DNA of 64,000 nt, taken from contig NC_057918.1 of the NCBI RefSeq assembly GCF_018873765.1, positions 9,060,862 through 9,124,861 of the forward strand, read 5' to 3'. How positions within the stretch are numbered: the first letter of the stretch is position 1; every line of letters starts with the position of its first letter. Below the pieces are notes generated by a model. That model searched no databases, was not told the DNA's origin, and was given only the letters and a program-made list of their open reading frames with translations. Source of the stretch: Telopea speciosissima. Its lineage: Eukaryota; Streptophyta; Magnoliopsida; Proteales; Proteaceae. The position numbers and the translations under genes were made by a program. Shown here piece after piece: positions 24,199 through 35,676 of this stretch.

Positions 24199-24773
24199 CT
24201 TAGTAGCTCTCACTAATCTCTCCTACACTCTTCAATCGTTCAAAGATGAAAGAACTAATTGTCCGGTTACTCACGAATTCGTAAAATAGAAATCTCATAT
24301 TTTTCGTCGTTCAAAACACCAAAAATCCAAACCAGACAATAGTCCGTGATCAGAAACCAGTAGTAGCCCTAGCCCTAGCCCTAGCTTCTGGAAGGGAAAT
24401 CCAGACATATTAACTCAAAAGGAGAGCCCATAGTTTAGAGACCAGGTCTTAGCTTGAATCTCAGTGGTTGCAGGTTTGCAGAGACAACGATTCTGGGACA
24501 GATAAAGAAGGGTTGGGGTTGCTTCGTGTAGCTTTTTTTTTCTCAGAGCTTACGAATAGCACAAAAGTTCAAAACAGATAAAATATAGAGATTACGTCTT
24601 CCGTCTCTTCGATGAGTTAGAGTTACAGATATTCCGAAAAAACAAACTTTACGGACGAGGTGGTTTCGGACTTGGGAATCTTTTATCTGCGGGGATTCAA
24701 TTTTCTTCAGTTCCAGGAATACCCTTCGTATGTGACAATTATAACGAACGTGACATGGAAAAGCTGAATGATA

Positions 24774-24787
24774 TTATTATATATAAG
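24774..24787 (-). promoter_or_regulatory. candidate TATA box of the PUB gene
   Basis: The minus strand reads CTTATATATAATAAT about 580 bp before the start codon, next to a conserved CCGCCCCTCGTGACT block. The duplicate gene has the same arrangement (CTATATATTAAT plus the same GC-rich block), though the DNA between is diverged. The distance implies a long leader, possibly with a leader intron. Conservation may also simply reflect shared descent. Confidence 0.5.
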
Positions 24788-24799
24788 ATCAGAGTCACG

Positions 24800-25443
24800 A
24801 GGGGCGGGGTCACGCCATGCTGTCTCGTTTTATGGGCCTACTTTTATAATATATGAATGCAGCCCATTTCCTTATCCAAAAAAAAGAAAAAAAAAAGAAA
24901 AGAAAATTTAGCCCATTTAAGACAGACTATATCATAAGCCTTTTATTAGGTGGCTCATTAATTTCTAATCACGTGGAGGATGATGTAGTAATTCTAATTG
25001 TTGGATAGATAGGTCTAAATTGGATTCGTTACATGTCAAATTTTAGAATTTAATTGAACCAAATATCATTTAATGTATTAGCACGAATTTTTGTGTTTTT
25101 CAGTCTATTGTATGTCTATGCTTTTTTTTGGCTAACAAAAGTTTCTGGACCTTCGGCTCGACTTGTCCCCTAGGCATGCACATACACCCCAATACACGTG
25201 CATTGGGTCAGCATTGGATCATATGAGAGTCATAAAACTTGTGGGGCTGACCCCAAGAGGGTGAGGGGAATCGGGGTGCAGTCTATGTTGTTATACAACT
25301 AAGTTGTATATCTCCATGCACTCTCTTGTAGTCCTTAGATTTTCAAAACAATATTTTAAGACTCGGACAAACTTTATTCTTTGGATGGACATGTCTAGAG
25401 TTGGATCAGCCATATGCCAAATTTCAAAACCTAATTTAATTAA
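24800..25443. other. intergenic DNA upstream of PUB copy A
   Basis: Contains the end of the block shared with copy B (to about 24.9 kb), then sequence without a counterpart there. GC-richer words at 25150-25300 suggest an old repeat that I cannot classify. No gene is seen. Confidence 0.4.
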
Positions 25444-25611
25444 GAGATAAAGAATGCCACCCGATGGCATAAGTACACGCCGCACACGAAATGACTGACA
25501 CATCCTTGGTCCTTTCAATCTTTTGAGGGGATACACCGATCATTTCACGTGCGACCTGTGTTTGACGCAGGTACACACCACGCTGCCCGACCAGGTGGCG
25601 TTCTTTCTCCC
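25444..25611. mobile_element. Mutator-type MITE with perfect 9-bp TSD
   Basis: A 168-bp element. The left end is GAGATAAAGAATGCCACCCG, and the reverse complement of the right end is GGGAGAAAGAACGCCACCTG. It is flanked on both sides by a perfect TTTAATTAA (25435-25443 and 25612-25620). The termini match the copy at 4212-4387, defining the first MITE subfamily in this window. The perfect duplication suggests it is younger than the other copies. Confidence 0.87.
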
Positions 25612-25909
25612 TTTAATTAAAACCCTCAGGTGTATTGACATACATTCTAGTATTTTTAAGCCGTCAAGTTGTATGCCATGCAATTTCCCATAGTTCTTAG
25701 ATTTTCAAAGTTTCATTTTGGCACTAGTCAATATTCGTTTGAGTTGAAAGTAGAGGGCAGTTCAGCAGTTTGTTTAGCACCAGGTCATAGTCTTTTCAAA
25801 ATCCAACACAGTAACTATATCCAATATTCGCAAAGTTTTAGAGCTACTTCAAAAATCAAACATTTTTTATAGCCTATTAGTCTACAAAGTAAAAGTACCC
25901 TCTAATGAT

Positions 25910-26155
25910 CATGGTTTGAGGTATCAGACATGGATCGGCCTTATTGGGCAATCTGTATTGGTATCGACACAGGCCAATCTTGATACCTGGTTGATCCCGT
26001 GTCAATGGAACGATATGGATCAAGGGTAAATTTATTAAAAACTCAATTTTTATGAAAAACCAGGGGCAAAAGTGTCTGATCCAGGCCAATCCATACCGGT
26101 ATCATCGATTTCCAAGATGACCAATCCCAATCCGACACCATGCATTTAAACCATG
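25910..26155. mobile_element. fold-back MITE-like element, GATCGG family
   Basis: The ends are inverted: CATGGTTTGAGGTATC on the left, and CATGGTTTAAATGCATGGTG as the reverse complement of the right. Subterminal GGATCGG and GGATTGGG words occur on both sides and a short AT-rich centre contains GGGGCAAAAGTGTC. The related copy at 2785-3010 shares the order. No target-site duplication was identified. Confidence 0.55.
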
Positions 26156-26159
26156 TCTA

Positions 26160-28165
26160 TGATCCATATATAGGATGCTCATTGAAAGTTTAAGTGGACC
26201 ATCTCATTAGTACTTTTGTTTACCTTTCTCTCACAATCTAATTCTCCTTTTGTTTAAACCCAATAAGTATTATTGCATCTCATCATTTGGGTTAACACAC
26301 AAATCAAGATCCCCAAGATTAGACTTAAAAGTGGGTGAAAGTGGAATTTTTCGTGTTTGAACCAGAGTAGTACTAGAATGGGTGACCACTCCTTGGAAAT
26401 CCTCGTGTTACACCCAATTTTTTTTATTTTATTTTTTTGGGTAAAAAGAAAAGAAAGTGAAATTTTTAAAGGGAAAAGAAAGAAGAAAAAGAAGATCAGA
26501 AGGAAAGATGGCGGCAGCAAAGCTTGATGGAGAAGGTGGATGATGCTAAGAGTTGGAGCATTTTCAGATGACCCAGTCTCTGTGAATTGACTGGTTCCTG
26601 AAGAACCACGAGGGGGTGTTGCTATTTGAAAGAGAAAAGAGAAAAGATTTCAAAAGAAAAAAGAAAAAAAGAAAAAGGTACAACGTTGAACATTCCTTTT
26701 AGATCCACTAACACCACTCAATAATTGAGAGTCATGTGTTAGGTATTTCCTTCTCTTTGTTTCTCTTTCACAGCTATGAAAGTATTCACTTAAAGTGATA
26801 CTAATATCTCTCCGAAATCGGTTGAATCGCCCGAATCGGTATCTCATATAGGGGCTAATCCACCCGATCCAATTTAGGGTGATCCGGATCAATATCAATA
26901 TCGATCTCGACCGATCCCAATTTGATTCTCAAGAACTAAAACCATATCATGACTACTGGCCCATTACTTAGCGGTTAAGGTAACTTATAAATTAGGTTTG
27001 GACTTGGTCTTCAATGGTGGGTCATCTATTGTTTCAGTCATGGGAGCACTTGGGCACTCCTTTTAGTCCATCTTTCACATCTTGAAAGCCACCTTTGCTT
27101 AGTTGTTGCTTTCGTCCATGGCTCCCACCTTAGTCTTATGTGCTTTAATTAGGTTAGTTTCTTTAATTTCTTCTTCTAAGTTCTAATGGGTAGTAAAGAA
27201 CTAGAAAAGTTGAGAATGATAGAAGCAAAATCATTAGTATCTGAAAATTAAACCTGGAAGACTCTTCCTCTCTTCCTCAATGTCATAATTTATCACACAG
27301 AATCATGCATTAAGCACACACACAAACAAATTAAAGTAGAGAATCAAATATGCTTTACGTTATCATTTCTTTGAAAAAGATTGTAAAAGAAAGTGCTTTT
27401 GCCTTTACATAAATCATATTAAATCAAAACCAAAAGCTAGCAATGAGAAGAGCAGTTAAGAGTCAAGAGAGAGCCAAGGTTACTAACAAATTATGAAGAA
27501 GCCATTAATGTATTTGTGAAGGTGCAGTTTGCTTAAAAAACTACTGCTTCCCTTCTGTTATATCTTCAGATTATAATATTGTAATTTTCCTTCCTCACAT
27601 GTCATAACCATACAAAGAAATGTTTAAAGTCCAAGTATCAAAAAACTCCAAAAAACAAAGACAGATAGACTGAAGCTGATCAGTTGGTACCAGTGATCTG
27701 ACAATGTATAGATAAATGGAGTAGGGTTGTAAAGTTCAGTCTTACAAGCAGTCACATGTTCCTTATATGTAGAAATGAATACCTACTACAATGTTGAAAT
27801 GATGGAAATTCCAATTGTAAACAAAGAATCACACTAACACAAAGATTTACGCGGTTCAGTAAGATTGTTTACGTCCATGGTGAGATGAAATTAGGTCTCT
27901 ACAAAGAATAATATCTCTACAAAATCATAGCAACTTTATATAAGTATAATTTACCGAAATACCCATATAACCTTTTGAAATCAACACACAAATGCAAGCG
28001 ATGAAATACAAGATATCATACCCCTAGCTCCTTACTACCTTTACAGGTTCAGGATTTAGTCTTCTATCATAGTTGTATTCCATCAGAAAAAACCTTCAGT
28101 ATTTCTCTTTTGGGTGATCAGAAACTTTAGTCTATCATAGGTTGTATTCCATCAATAGAAAACTT
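26160..28165. other. intergenic DNA, partly duplicated
   Basis: About 26.16-27.31 kb matches 47.28-48.04 kb in copy B, including an ATGGCGGCAGCAA block and a CCATGGCTCC block. A GATCGG-rich fragment at about 26812-26945 has no counterpart in B. From 27.31 kb the match ends. The word 'tttacgcggttcagtaag' at about 27850 resembles a sequence common in plant repeats, but I could not classify it. No gene is seen. Confidence 0.5.
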
Positions 28166-28320
28166 GAGGATGGATCTTTGTGCAACGGTTAGGTTGCTCC
28201 ATTGTGACCAAATGGTCAAGGGTTCAAATCTCTGGAAAATATTCTCTCAACGAAGCAGAGATAAGTCTGCGTACATTATGACCCTCCTCAAACCCTACAA
28301 TGATAGGAGCCTTAGTCTGA
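28166..28320 (+). mobile_element. Au SINE
   Basis: Matches the plant Au SINE in order: GTGCAACGGTTAGGTTGCTCC head, GGTCAAGGGTTCAAATC B-box region, then CTGCGTACATTATGACCCTC and the GGAGCC...end. The body is degraded relative to the copy at 54583. It lies in a part of copy A with no counterpart in copy B. Confidence 0.85.
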
Positions 28321-28439
28321 GATAGTCCAAGCTAAACCTAGAACACTATTTCAGTCCCGTGGTTAGGTCCTATGATTAATCAGAACCGTACGTTGGTTTT
28401 GACCAAACATTTTCTCATTTGGGCACATGTCCAAAAAGA

Positions 28440-28580
28440 TGGACTAACTCAACCATTTGCTGTATTATATATATTCATGCAGTACTACTTTTCAATAGTT
28501 AAAGGGTTTTTGGACTAACTCAACCATTTGCTATATTATATATACCCATGCAGTACTTTCCAATAGTTAAAGGGTTTTTT
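28440..28580. repeat. two-copy tandem repeat, about 71-bp unit
   Basis: The unit beginning TGGACTAACTCAACCATTTG and ending TTCAATAGTTAAAGGGTTTT is present twice in a row with a few differences. There is no coding content. Confidence 0.85.
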
Positions 28581-29039
28581 TTTTAAATAAAAATCTCACC
28601 TTGACCTCTAATGCCTATCTATGAGTAAATATGGATTCATAAATAGGATCAACTACATAATTCTTCTTTTGCTATTCATCAACTATGCTTAAAGCTATGT
28701 TTAATATAAATTTGGAACTTTCATATAAATGATAAAAGACTCTTAGTCAAAGAGGCCAAACTATTATCCTATTTCTAAACAAAAATTTCCATCATTTCAT
28801 TACATTTGAAAATGAAAATTTTCATCAAACTTATGAGTCATAGTTTGTTATTTGATTTCACAATACAACAGTTGCAATATGACGGGCAGGATTAAGTGCT
28901 TGCTTTAGAGTAGGTTTTACTTCTTGTAACCACGGTTGGTTACATCGATCCTGTAACAATTCTGTTAAGATCAACGTATACAATGGGGAACTATGGGTAT
29001 TTTTAGTAATAAAAATTTCAATCTCATAATGATCTTTTG

Positions 29040-29135
29040 TCTTTGTGTAATCGGGCGGTCCCGGTGTGGGGTCTTAACCCGTCGAGCACCCGACCGGACC
29101 GACCGAATGCTAGCCCGGCCTTATTTGCTAGTTTT
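29040..29135. repeat. GC-rich dispersed repeat fragment
   Basis: Contains GGGCGGTCCCGGTGTGGGGT and AGCCCGGCC words. A similar stretch, GAGCGGTCACGGTGCAGGTT, occurs at 30590-30720, on the other side of the inserted LINE. The right one ends GGTTGACACCCCTAAT, resembling hAT-type termini. They may be halves or two copies of one element. Confidence 0.4.
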
Positions 29136-29448
29136 GAAACCTTGTGAACTGAATATTTATAAATTTTAGTCGCATGTTTAGTCTTTAGATGATCGATCCG
29201 GTTTTAACTTTATATGGGTCTTGAATATTTTCACCTCTTGGTTGATGGATTAGGTTTTTAATACACATATATGTTATAATATGTTCTCACTCACTCTCAT
29301 ATCAAAACTGATGCAGTAGCTTGATCCCTTGTAGCATGAGTAAGCCCACAAGACATTGGACTTTAATTGATACTTTGATTAACTTATTTACCCATATTTT
29401 GAGGACCACATGATTAGGATTTTTTTTCCCACTATGATCAAAACTAAT

Positions 29449-30511
29449 CCCCTATAACAATTGGGTTACATCAAGGATCAGCTCTAAGCCCCTATTTGTT
29501 TGCACTTATAATGGATGATTTAACCAGGCACATTCAAGATGAGGTCCCTTGGTGTATGCTTTTTGCTGATGATATTGTTTTGATGGATAAGACAGTGGAA
29601 GGGATTAATGCAAAGCTAGAGTTATGGAGATCAAACTTGGAATCGCGAGGCTTTAAGCTAAGCAGAACAAAGACAGAGTATTTGATGTGTAACTTCAGTC
29701 AAACCAGGAGAGGTGATGAAGTGGTGAAACTTGAGGAGCGAGCGCTACCACAAAGTGAATGCTTTAGATACTTGGGGTCAACCATTAACAAAGAGGGTGA
29801 TATAGAGGATGATGTTTCCCACAGAATTAAAGTAAGATGGATGAAGTGGAGAGGTGCATTGGGAGTGTTATGTGACAAACGCATGCCTATTAAGCTTAAA
29901 GGAAAATTATATAGGACAGTTATAAGACCAGTCATGACTTATGGAGCAGAATGTTGGGCAGTTAGGAAGAGTAATATAGATAAGATGAGTGTAGCAGAGA
30001 TGAGGATGTTGAGGAGGATGTGTAGCAAGACCAGGAGAGATAGAATAAGGAATGATTGTATTAGAAACAAATTGGGAGTTGCACCAATCCAGGACAAGCT
30101 TCGTGAGAGCTGCTTGAGGTGGTATGGTCATGTCCAACGGAGACGTATGGATGCACCGGTAAGGAAGAGTAACCGGATTCAGTTTGACGGAGCTAAAAGA
30201 GGTAGGGGCAGGCCTAAGATGACTATTGGAGAAGTGGTAAGAAAGGATATGAATGTGGTAGGGCTCAATCCTAGTATGACCGTAGATAGAGTTGTTTGGA
30301 GGACTAGGACCCATGTAGCCGACCCCTTGTAGGGGAATGTTCATGGGATGCTGTTTTGACCTTTTTTTCCTTTACTTATTTTCTATTCTTCTCTCTTTTA
30401 CTTCTTGTACTTCTTTTTACTTCTCGTATTTCTTTTACTATCATAGCCTCTTCGGATCCATGTAGCCGACCCCATTTAGTTGGGATAAGGTTATGGTTGT
30501 TGTTGTTGTTG
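29449..30511 (+). mobile_element. RTE-type LINE, 5'-truncated
   Basis: A 1.06-kb insertion bounded by a perfect 14-bp target-site duplication, TGATCAAAACTAAT, at 29435-29448 and 30512-30525. It starts inside the reverse transcriptase (GLHQGSALSPYLFALIMDD) and ends with the family 3' end and a GTT tail. The reading frame to 30332 is open. Confidence 0.95.
29457..30332 (+). pseudogene. C-terminal part of RTE LINE reverse transcriptase
   Basis: An open frame of about 290 codons begins at the LINE truncation point. It shows motif B (GLHQGSALSPYLF), the catalytic motif C as LFADDIVLM with both aspartates present, then FRYLGSTI and the thumb and C-terminal region with RWYGHVQRR. The N-terminal endonuclease and first RT motifs are missing because the element was truncated on insertion, so it cannot act. 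The open frame suggests a fairly recent insertion. Confidence 0.9.
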
Positions 30512-30589
30512 TGATCAAAACTAATAAACCTAAGAAACGAGGAAGAAATTGTTTATTCTATTACTCTTAATCTGTTAAAGCCCGTTTAG

Positions 30590-30720
30590 AGTTAAACATG
30601 CCCGACCAGGCCCAGCCCGAAGACATAAACGAGCGGTCACGGTGCAGGTTTTAAGCACCGTGAGGCCCGGCTAGGCCCGACCAAACCCAACCGAGTCCAA
30701 CCGGTTGACACCCCTAATGT
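30590..30720. repeat. GC-rich dispersed repeat fragment with hAT-like end
   Basis: Rich in GGCCCGGC and CCCGACCA words and ending CCGGTTGACACCCCTAAT, which resembles the TAGGGGTGTCAA terminus of many plant hAT-type MITEs. The other terminus was not found. Confidence 0.4.
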
Positions 30721-30852
30721 TCATACTTCATACTTTAAAATTAGTATACAACCTTTTTAGGACTTCTCACATTGTTAGTCTCAAAACGCCTAAGAAACAC
30801 CACGGAAACACTTGAAGCTATGAAACTTGGAACCTAAAATCGTTTATACATG

Positions 30853-31208
30853 GTACAACAACAACAATTCAGCCTTATTCCAACTAAATAGGGCCAGCTA
30901 CATGTATCCTTACCCTCAACCAGCTCTTTTAAAAATATACATGATACAAGACCTAAGCTTTGCATGTCTTACCTCACCACCTCTCCAAAAGTCATCTAGG
31001 TCTGCCTTTGGCTCTTTTGGCTCTTTCAATCTGAATCAAATCATTCCTTCTAGAGTATCTAAAAACCTCCGTTATACATGGCCATGCCTCCTCAAAAGAC
31101 TTTCTCATAGCTTATCAGGTATCTGAGCTACTCCTGAATCAGTTCTAATTTGATCATTCCTTTATCCTTCCTAGATTTACCAGACATCCATCTCAACTTG
31201 ATCGTTTT
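30853..31208 (-). mobile_element. RTE-type LINE, 5'-truncated
   Basis: The 3' end and GTT tail lie at 30853 on the minus strand, followed by the family 3' UTR and a degraded piece of the C-terminal reverse-transcriptase region. The right border is estimated from where similarity to the copy at 38100-38560 stops. Confidence 0.75.
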
Positions 31209-32035
31209 GCAAGGGACCTTCATTCTCTTGATCTTTTGATTATTGATGTTGTAAGCCTACCAGTACTCTTAGAGAATTCAATCACCAGAAGTCTTCTAGC
31301 AAACGTCCAGCTTAGAACTAATGGATACAAAGTTACAAGCCCTATAGAACAGATCCTGTTCAATTAAAGTCATGGCAAGACATCCAGCTTGAAGCTCATA
31401 CCAGTTAATAGGCTATGTTAGCAAAAGAATAAGGGCAGGCGAAGATGTGACAGTTTCCAGTTTCAAGTTTTCTGTCATTTCCTCATTTCCCCTCTTTTGC
31501 ACCATAAAACAAGTGGGTTCTTGAGAAGTGAGTTTATTATGCCGTCAGGCCCGTCACAAAAATATTATGCATGACATTAGGGTGAACTTGCTCCCATGAT
31601 AACACAAAACAAATGATTAAGCAGACTATATCTACTCAAATCTCTTTGAACTGAAGGAATTAATTTCAATGTGGTCCGAAAGGCAATTAAATAATCTAAT
31701 TTCTTCATCCTAGATTTAAAGCAAAAGTGGGAAAATCCCAGTAAAGCAAGATTCAATACCATTTTCTCATTGTACATCTCCACATAACTTACCCCAGGTC
31801 TATCAGCAGGTTAGCTCTCAAATTCCGTTGAAGCTGGAAGGATTCAATCATCTCTCAGTTAGCTCACGGGCACCACCATCAATTTGAGATGAAAAGCCAA
31901 TGGTGATAAATCTGATATGGAGGTTGGTCATAGAATAGCACAATGCCCCCTATGCGCTGCAATCTAAGTTCTACTAGTCCAAGGTGGTTGTTTGGAATGA
32001 GGCATGACAGCAAGAAGAATTTTCTTTTTCGGACC

Positions 32036-33698
32036 CTGAAATCACAGCCCTCATGAGCAAAGAACACCTAACTCATTTCATACAAGGATGGCAATGAATA
32101 TGACAATAACAACAAATTATTTCATGACACCTAACAGAATAAGGTCCTAGAGGCACCACTGACATAGTACCTTTAATTAAGATAGTGAAAAATGAACAAG
32201 GCATAGTGGATGGATAAGACCAATTATCTACCACTTCCATATTCCAAAAATACTAACCATCTTGTATCAAGGTTACTCCAATGGAATATCAACTTTGTCA
32301 AGCATTTAACAAACACTTCCAGAGGGGGTGGGGGAAGTCAGATAAAAACAAGAAGTTAATATAATTTTAGATCCCCACCCTTTTTCTCCTTTCCAGTGAA
32401 CACCGGTGTTTTGCTAAATGGAACAGCCACGGAAATGGTCTGAGCTGTCGATTGACATCTCAATGGCCCAGGTGGTGTCCAGAGCATTTCAGGAACGTTG
32501 CACTGCCAGACATTTAAAAAAATTATTCATTTGAAGTCAGTAGAAGGGACATCGTAAAAAGGGAAAATAGGGAGGAAGTGGAGTAAGTGTAATGATGTAA
32601 AAAGGGGAAAGAGTGAAGAAGTGGAGAAAGGGTGAAGTGTTATCTAAAAAATTAAAATGAACATATATACAGAAAGGAGACGTGGAGCTGGTCTCTGTCC
32701 CTTCTTCCTTTCCCTAAGAGGGTTTGGGAGAGAGAAAAAACAGAAATGGGAAGAGTCTCCACCTCCGATTTCGACATGGACAGAGTCCATATCAGTGAGC
32801 TTCTTCTAGGGTGCGCAGGGACACACACACACACACACAAACACACAAAGAGAGAAAGAGAGAGAGCAACCTGCAGCCAAGAGTAAGGGTTCTACATGAG
32901 TTAACATACCAACATTTGTAAAGTGTCCCAGCCAACCCAAAGTTCCAAATGGGAAAAATGGACGTCCTGGAAATTTTTCAATGAAGCTGTGGCTTTCAAA
33001 GCACATTCACCAGGTAACAAACCAGTAATCCTCATGTGCATTGTCTAATAATAATGAAAGAACAACAACAATGACAACCACATTATAAAATTATATATAA
33101 GGGCAAAGTCTCCCTGGATGGTCTATCGTGAGAAGCCTCTCTCATGATAGCCCATGTTCCTGCCACATGGCATTTCCATTGGTGCTCAAATTTCATGGAT
33201 CAGTTATCCTCATCATCATTCTATGACCCTGGTAACTTTCAGCCCAACGCATCGAGATATAAAGATCAAGCAACAACTTAAAAATTCAACTCTAGTAGTT
33301 TTATTTCAACTGTTGAAAATACAGTACAAAAAATTCAATACAATTAAGGCCAAAAGGTTGATATGTGACCCCAAATTTGATATATAACCACCAGCTAATC
33401 CACAGGATGTACAAGCCATCCAACAGTGGGTCCCAATGACCCAACATCACTGTCATGAGAAGTTTCCATATAATAAACGAAGTGGAGTTCTTTTTCCTAG
33501 TATGAGTTATCATTATAAAAATTGATATTGGCATTTAAAGTTTGAAAAACAAATAAATAGAAAACTTCCAAAACATAATACAAGCAGCAAGCACATTAGA
33601 GATGCAAACAGAAAAAACAAATTGGATTCACATCCAAACACAAAAGTAACTTTATTCAGAAATTTATAGTAAAGACAATGGATTGAATGCAATAATAC
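32036..33698. other. SAM copy A intron and repeats
   Basis: Intronic sequence of the SAM pseudogene. It matches copy B (49.7-51.5 kb) in blocks, but lacks the 230-bp tandem duplication and the G-run found there. A (CA)n(GA)n-like tract lies at 32821-32866. No gene is seen. Confidence 0.6.
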
Positions 33699-34890
33699 CA
33701 TGGGTATTCCTAGATCTTTGAGGCCATTGTCCTTTTATCTGCCCCCATCTGCCTCAATGCAGTCATGTCCTCCTGTAGATTAATAAACGTTTGGTGCCAG
33801 CCACAATTGGAAACAACAAAGATAGGAGTTCAATTCCGGCAAAGTACCAGAATTTCAGCAGATACTGCAAAAAAATTTGGCCCAGTTCTATTTTCTGACC
33901 TATCAGAACATAGGCCTTGATATTATACCATACAATGTCCTTTTGTTTCTTCACAAGTCTATCTTTTAAATATCAAAGTTGAAATAACTTTCCCAACCTA
34001 AGGCATAGTGGTAGATATGTCTATACCTCTCTCATATGTCACGAAATATCCAGGATAAGAGGTTCCAGGAAAGAAAGGGGGAAAAAAAGGAGAGGGGGGG
34101 AGGGGAGAAAATAAGTGTGCATACTCTGGAACCTAATAATCAGCCAAGTATTTCATGATAATAAGATCAAGATTCACTGTCAGATGAGCCTCATTTAATA
34201 GATTAATTATGAATAAATCAACTTGAAAAGATGAACCTAACCATTTATCCCTGAGGTCACTTGAACAGCCAAAAGTTAGTTTCAGTGAAGTTTCTACAAG
34301 TGCTGAAATAAAAAAATAAAAAAAGGATGGATAGAACATCTATCCAAAAAGGGGGGGGGGGGAGGAGGAAAAGAAAAGACAAGGTCATTTGGACCTCGTT
34401 TGAGTTTGATTTGACAAAGTAAATATTCTACTTTAGTCTCTAGGTGAGAACCAAACGGTTAAGACAGCAGAAATAACCTGTAACACTGATCAACAGAAAC
34501 AGACTAGCAACAAAGGAAGGGGGCATCAAATAGAAGCAGAAGAAACATGAGGAAGACGAAGATGAGGTGACGCATTATGGTAGATTTCAGAACCCTACCC
34601 ACAACAGAATTAAATGGCTCACAACCAGCAAGCTATCACCACACATAACCCCCTCATTCTAAGGTTTAGAATGACCTAAATTCAGTTTAGTTGAATATAA
34701 CCAGCAATACTTCAATCCCCCCAAACAAGATGAAGATCCAACGGTCGGATCTGAAGTTATTAACAAAGGAACAAAATAGTAAGTTTCTTTCAAATTTAGA
34801 AACAATGCTATATCTCAGCATCCATGTGGCAGAATATCACAAAAACTTGACTAGGACCAGCAGTCAATGAGTATAGTTAAGCATATGTGA

Positions 34891-35073
34891 AAATCCAACC
34901 TATCCAATGACTATGTATCTCAGATCAACTGCTCACAATAATAGCAACTGAGGATCAGTTTTAGAAATTAACAGTAGCCATAAAATCCAACCAATCCAAT
35001 GACTATGTATCTCAGATCAACTGCTCACAATAATAGCAACTGAGGATCAGTTTTAGAAACTAACAGCAGCCAT
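34891..35073. repeat. two-copy 91-bp tandem repeat
   Basis: The block running from AAAATCCAAC through CAATGACTATGTATCTCAG to CAGTAGCCAT is repeated at once with only a few differences. The corresponding place in copy B (about 52.3 kb) has a single, shortened version, so the repeat arose, or was lost, after the segmental duplication. Confidence 0.9.
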
Positions 35074-35511
35074 AATAAATCCACAGGACAGAAAGCCACC
35101 AAACTCCAATCGAGTTTTATTAGGGCAGTGACCAATCCTCCAAACCGACAACCAGATCTGAAGGACAGATATTGCTGGAATAATAACCCAACACAGAACA
35201 GGAAAACCCAGAAACAGAGGTGCCGCAGGTCTTGTTTAGTTGCAGTGAAACTGTCATGCCCTTATCAAAGTTAGTGAACCACTTTAAGAAAACACCAGAA
35301 TAGAAACATAACATCAGTGAAGAAACTGAATGAATAAATTGGTAAAACTTAATGGATATTGCAGACCAAGGTAAAAGAAAATAGATCAGACAAGGAAAGC
35401 TATGACTTGAGTTTCCCACTCAAGCCTCGACCAGTTTCCCACCAGTCATGTACTGCTTCTTACAACAACTACTTCACACAGTACAATGCAGCCATAGTAA
35501 GAAAGGTTAAA

Positions 35512-35676
35512 AAGGGCATAGCCATTCCACGAGGCTCCCGCCACTGTGGGTATGGGAGGATCATAATGTACGCAGCCTTACCCCTGCTTCGCAAAGAGGC
35601 AGTTTCCCGACTTGAACCTGCCACCACAAGGTTGCAGTGGAGCAACCTTACCGTTGCACCGAGGTCCGCCCTCCCA
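35512..35676 (-). mobile_element. Au SINE
   Basis: On the minus strand it carries the full Au SINE order: GTGCAACGGTAAGGTTGCTCC head, a B-box-like GGTTCAAGTCGGGAAACTGCC, GGGTAAGGCTGCGTACATTA and the GGCGGGAGCCTCGTGG end. It lies in about 530 bp that is missing from copy B. Confidence 0.9.

Noticed and set aside
24363-24386. Three CCCTAG units resembling a telomere repeat
   Set aside because: The plant telomere unit is CCCTAAA, and only three different units are present in the PUB 5' flank.
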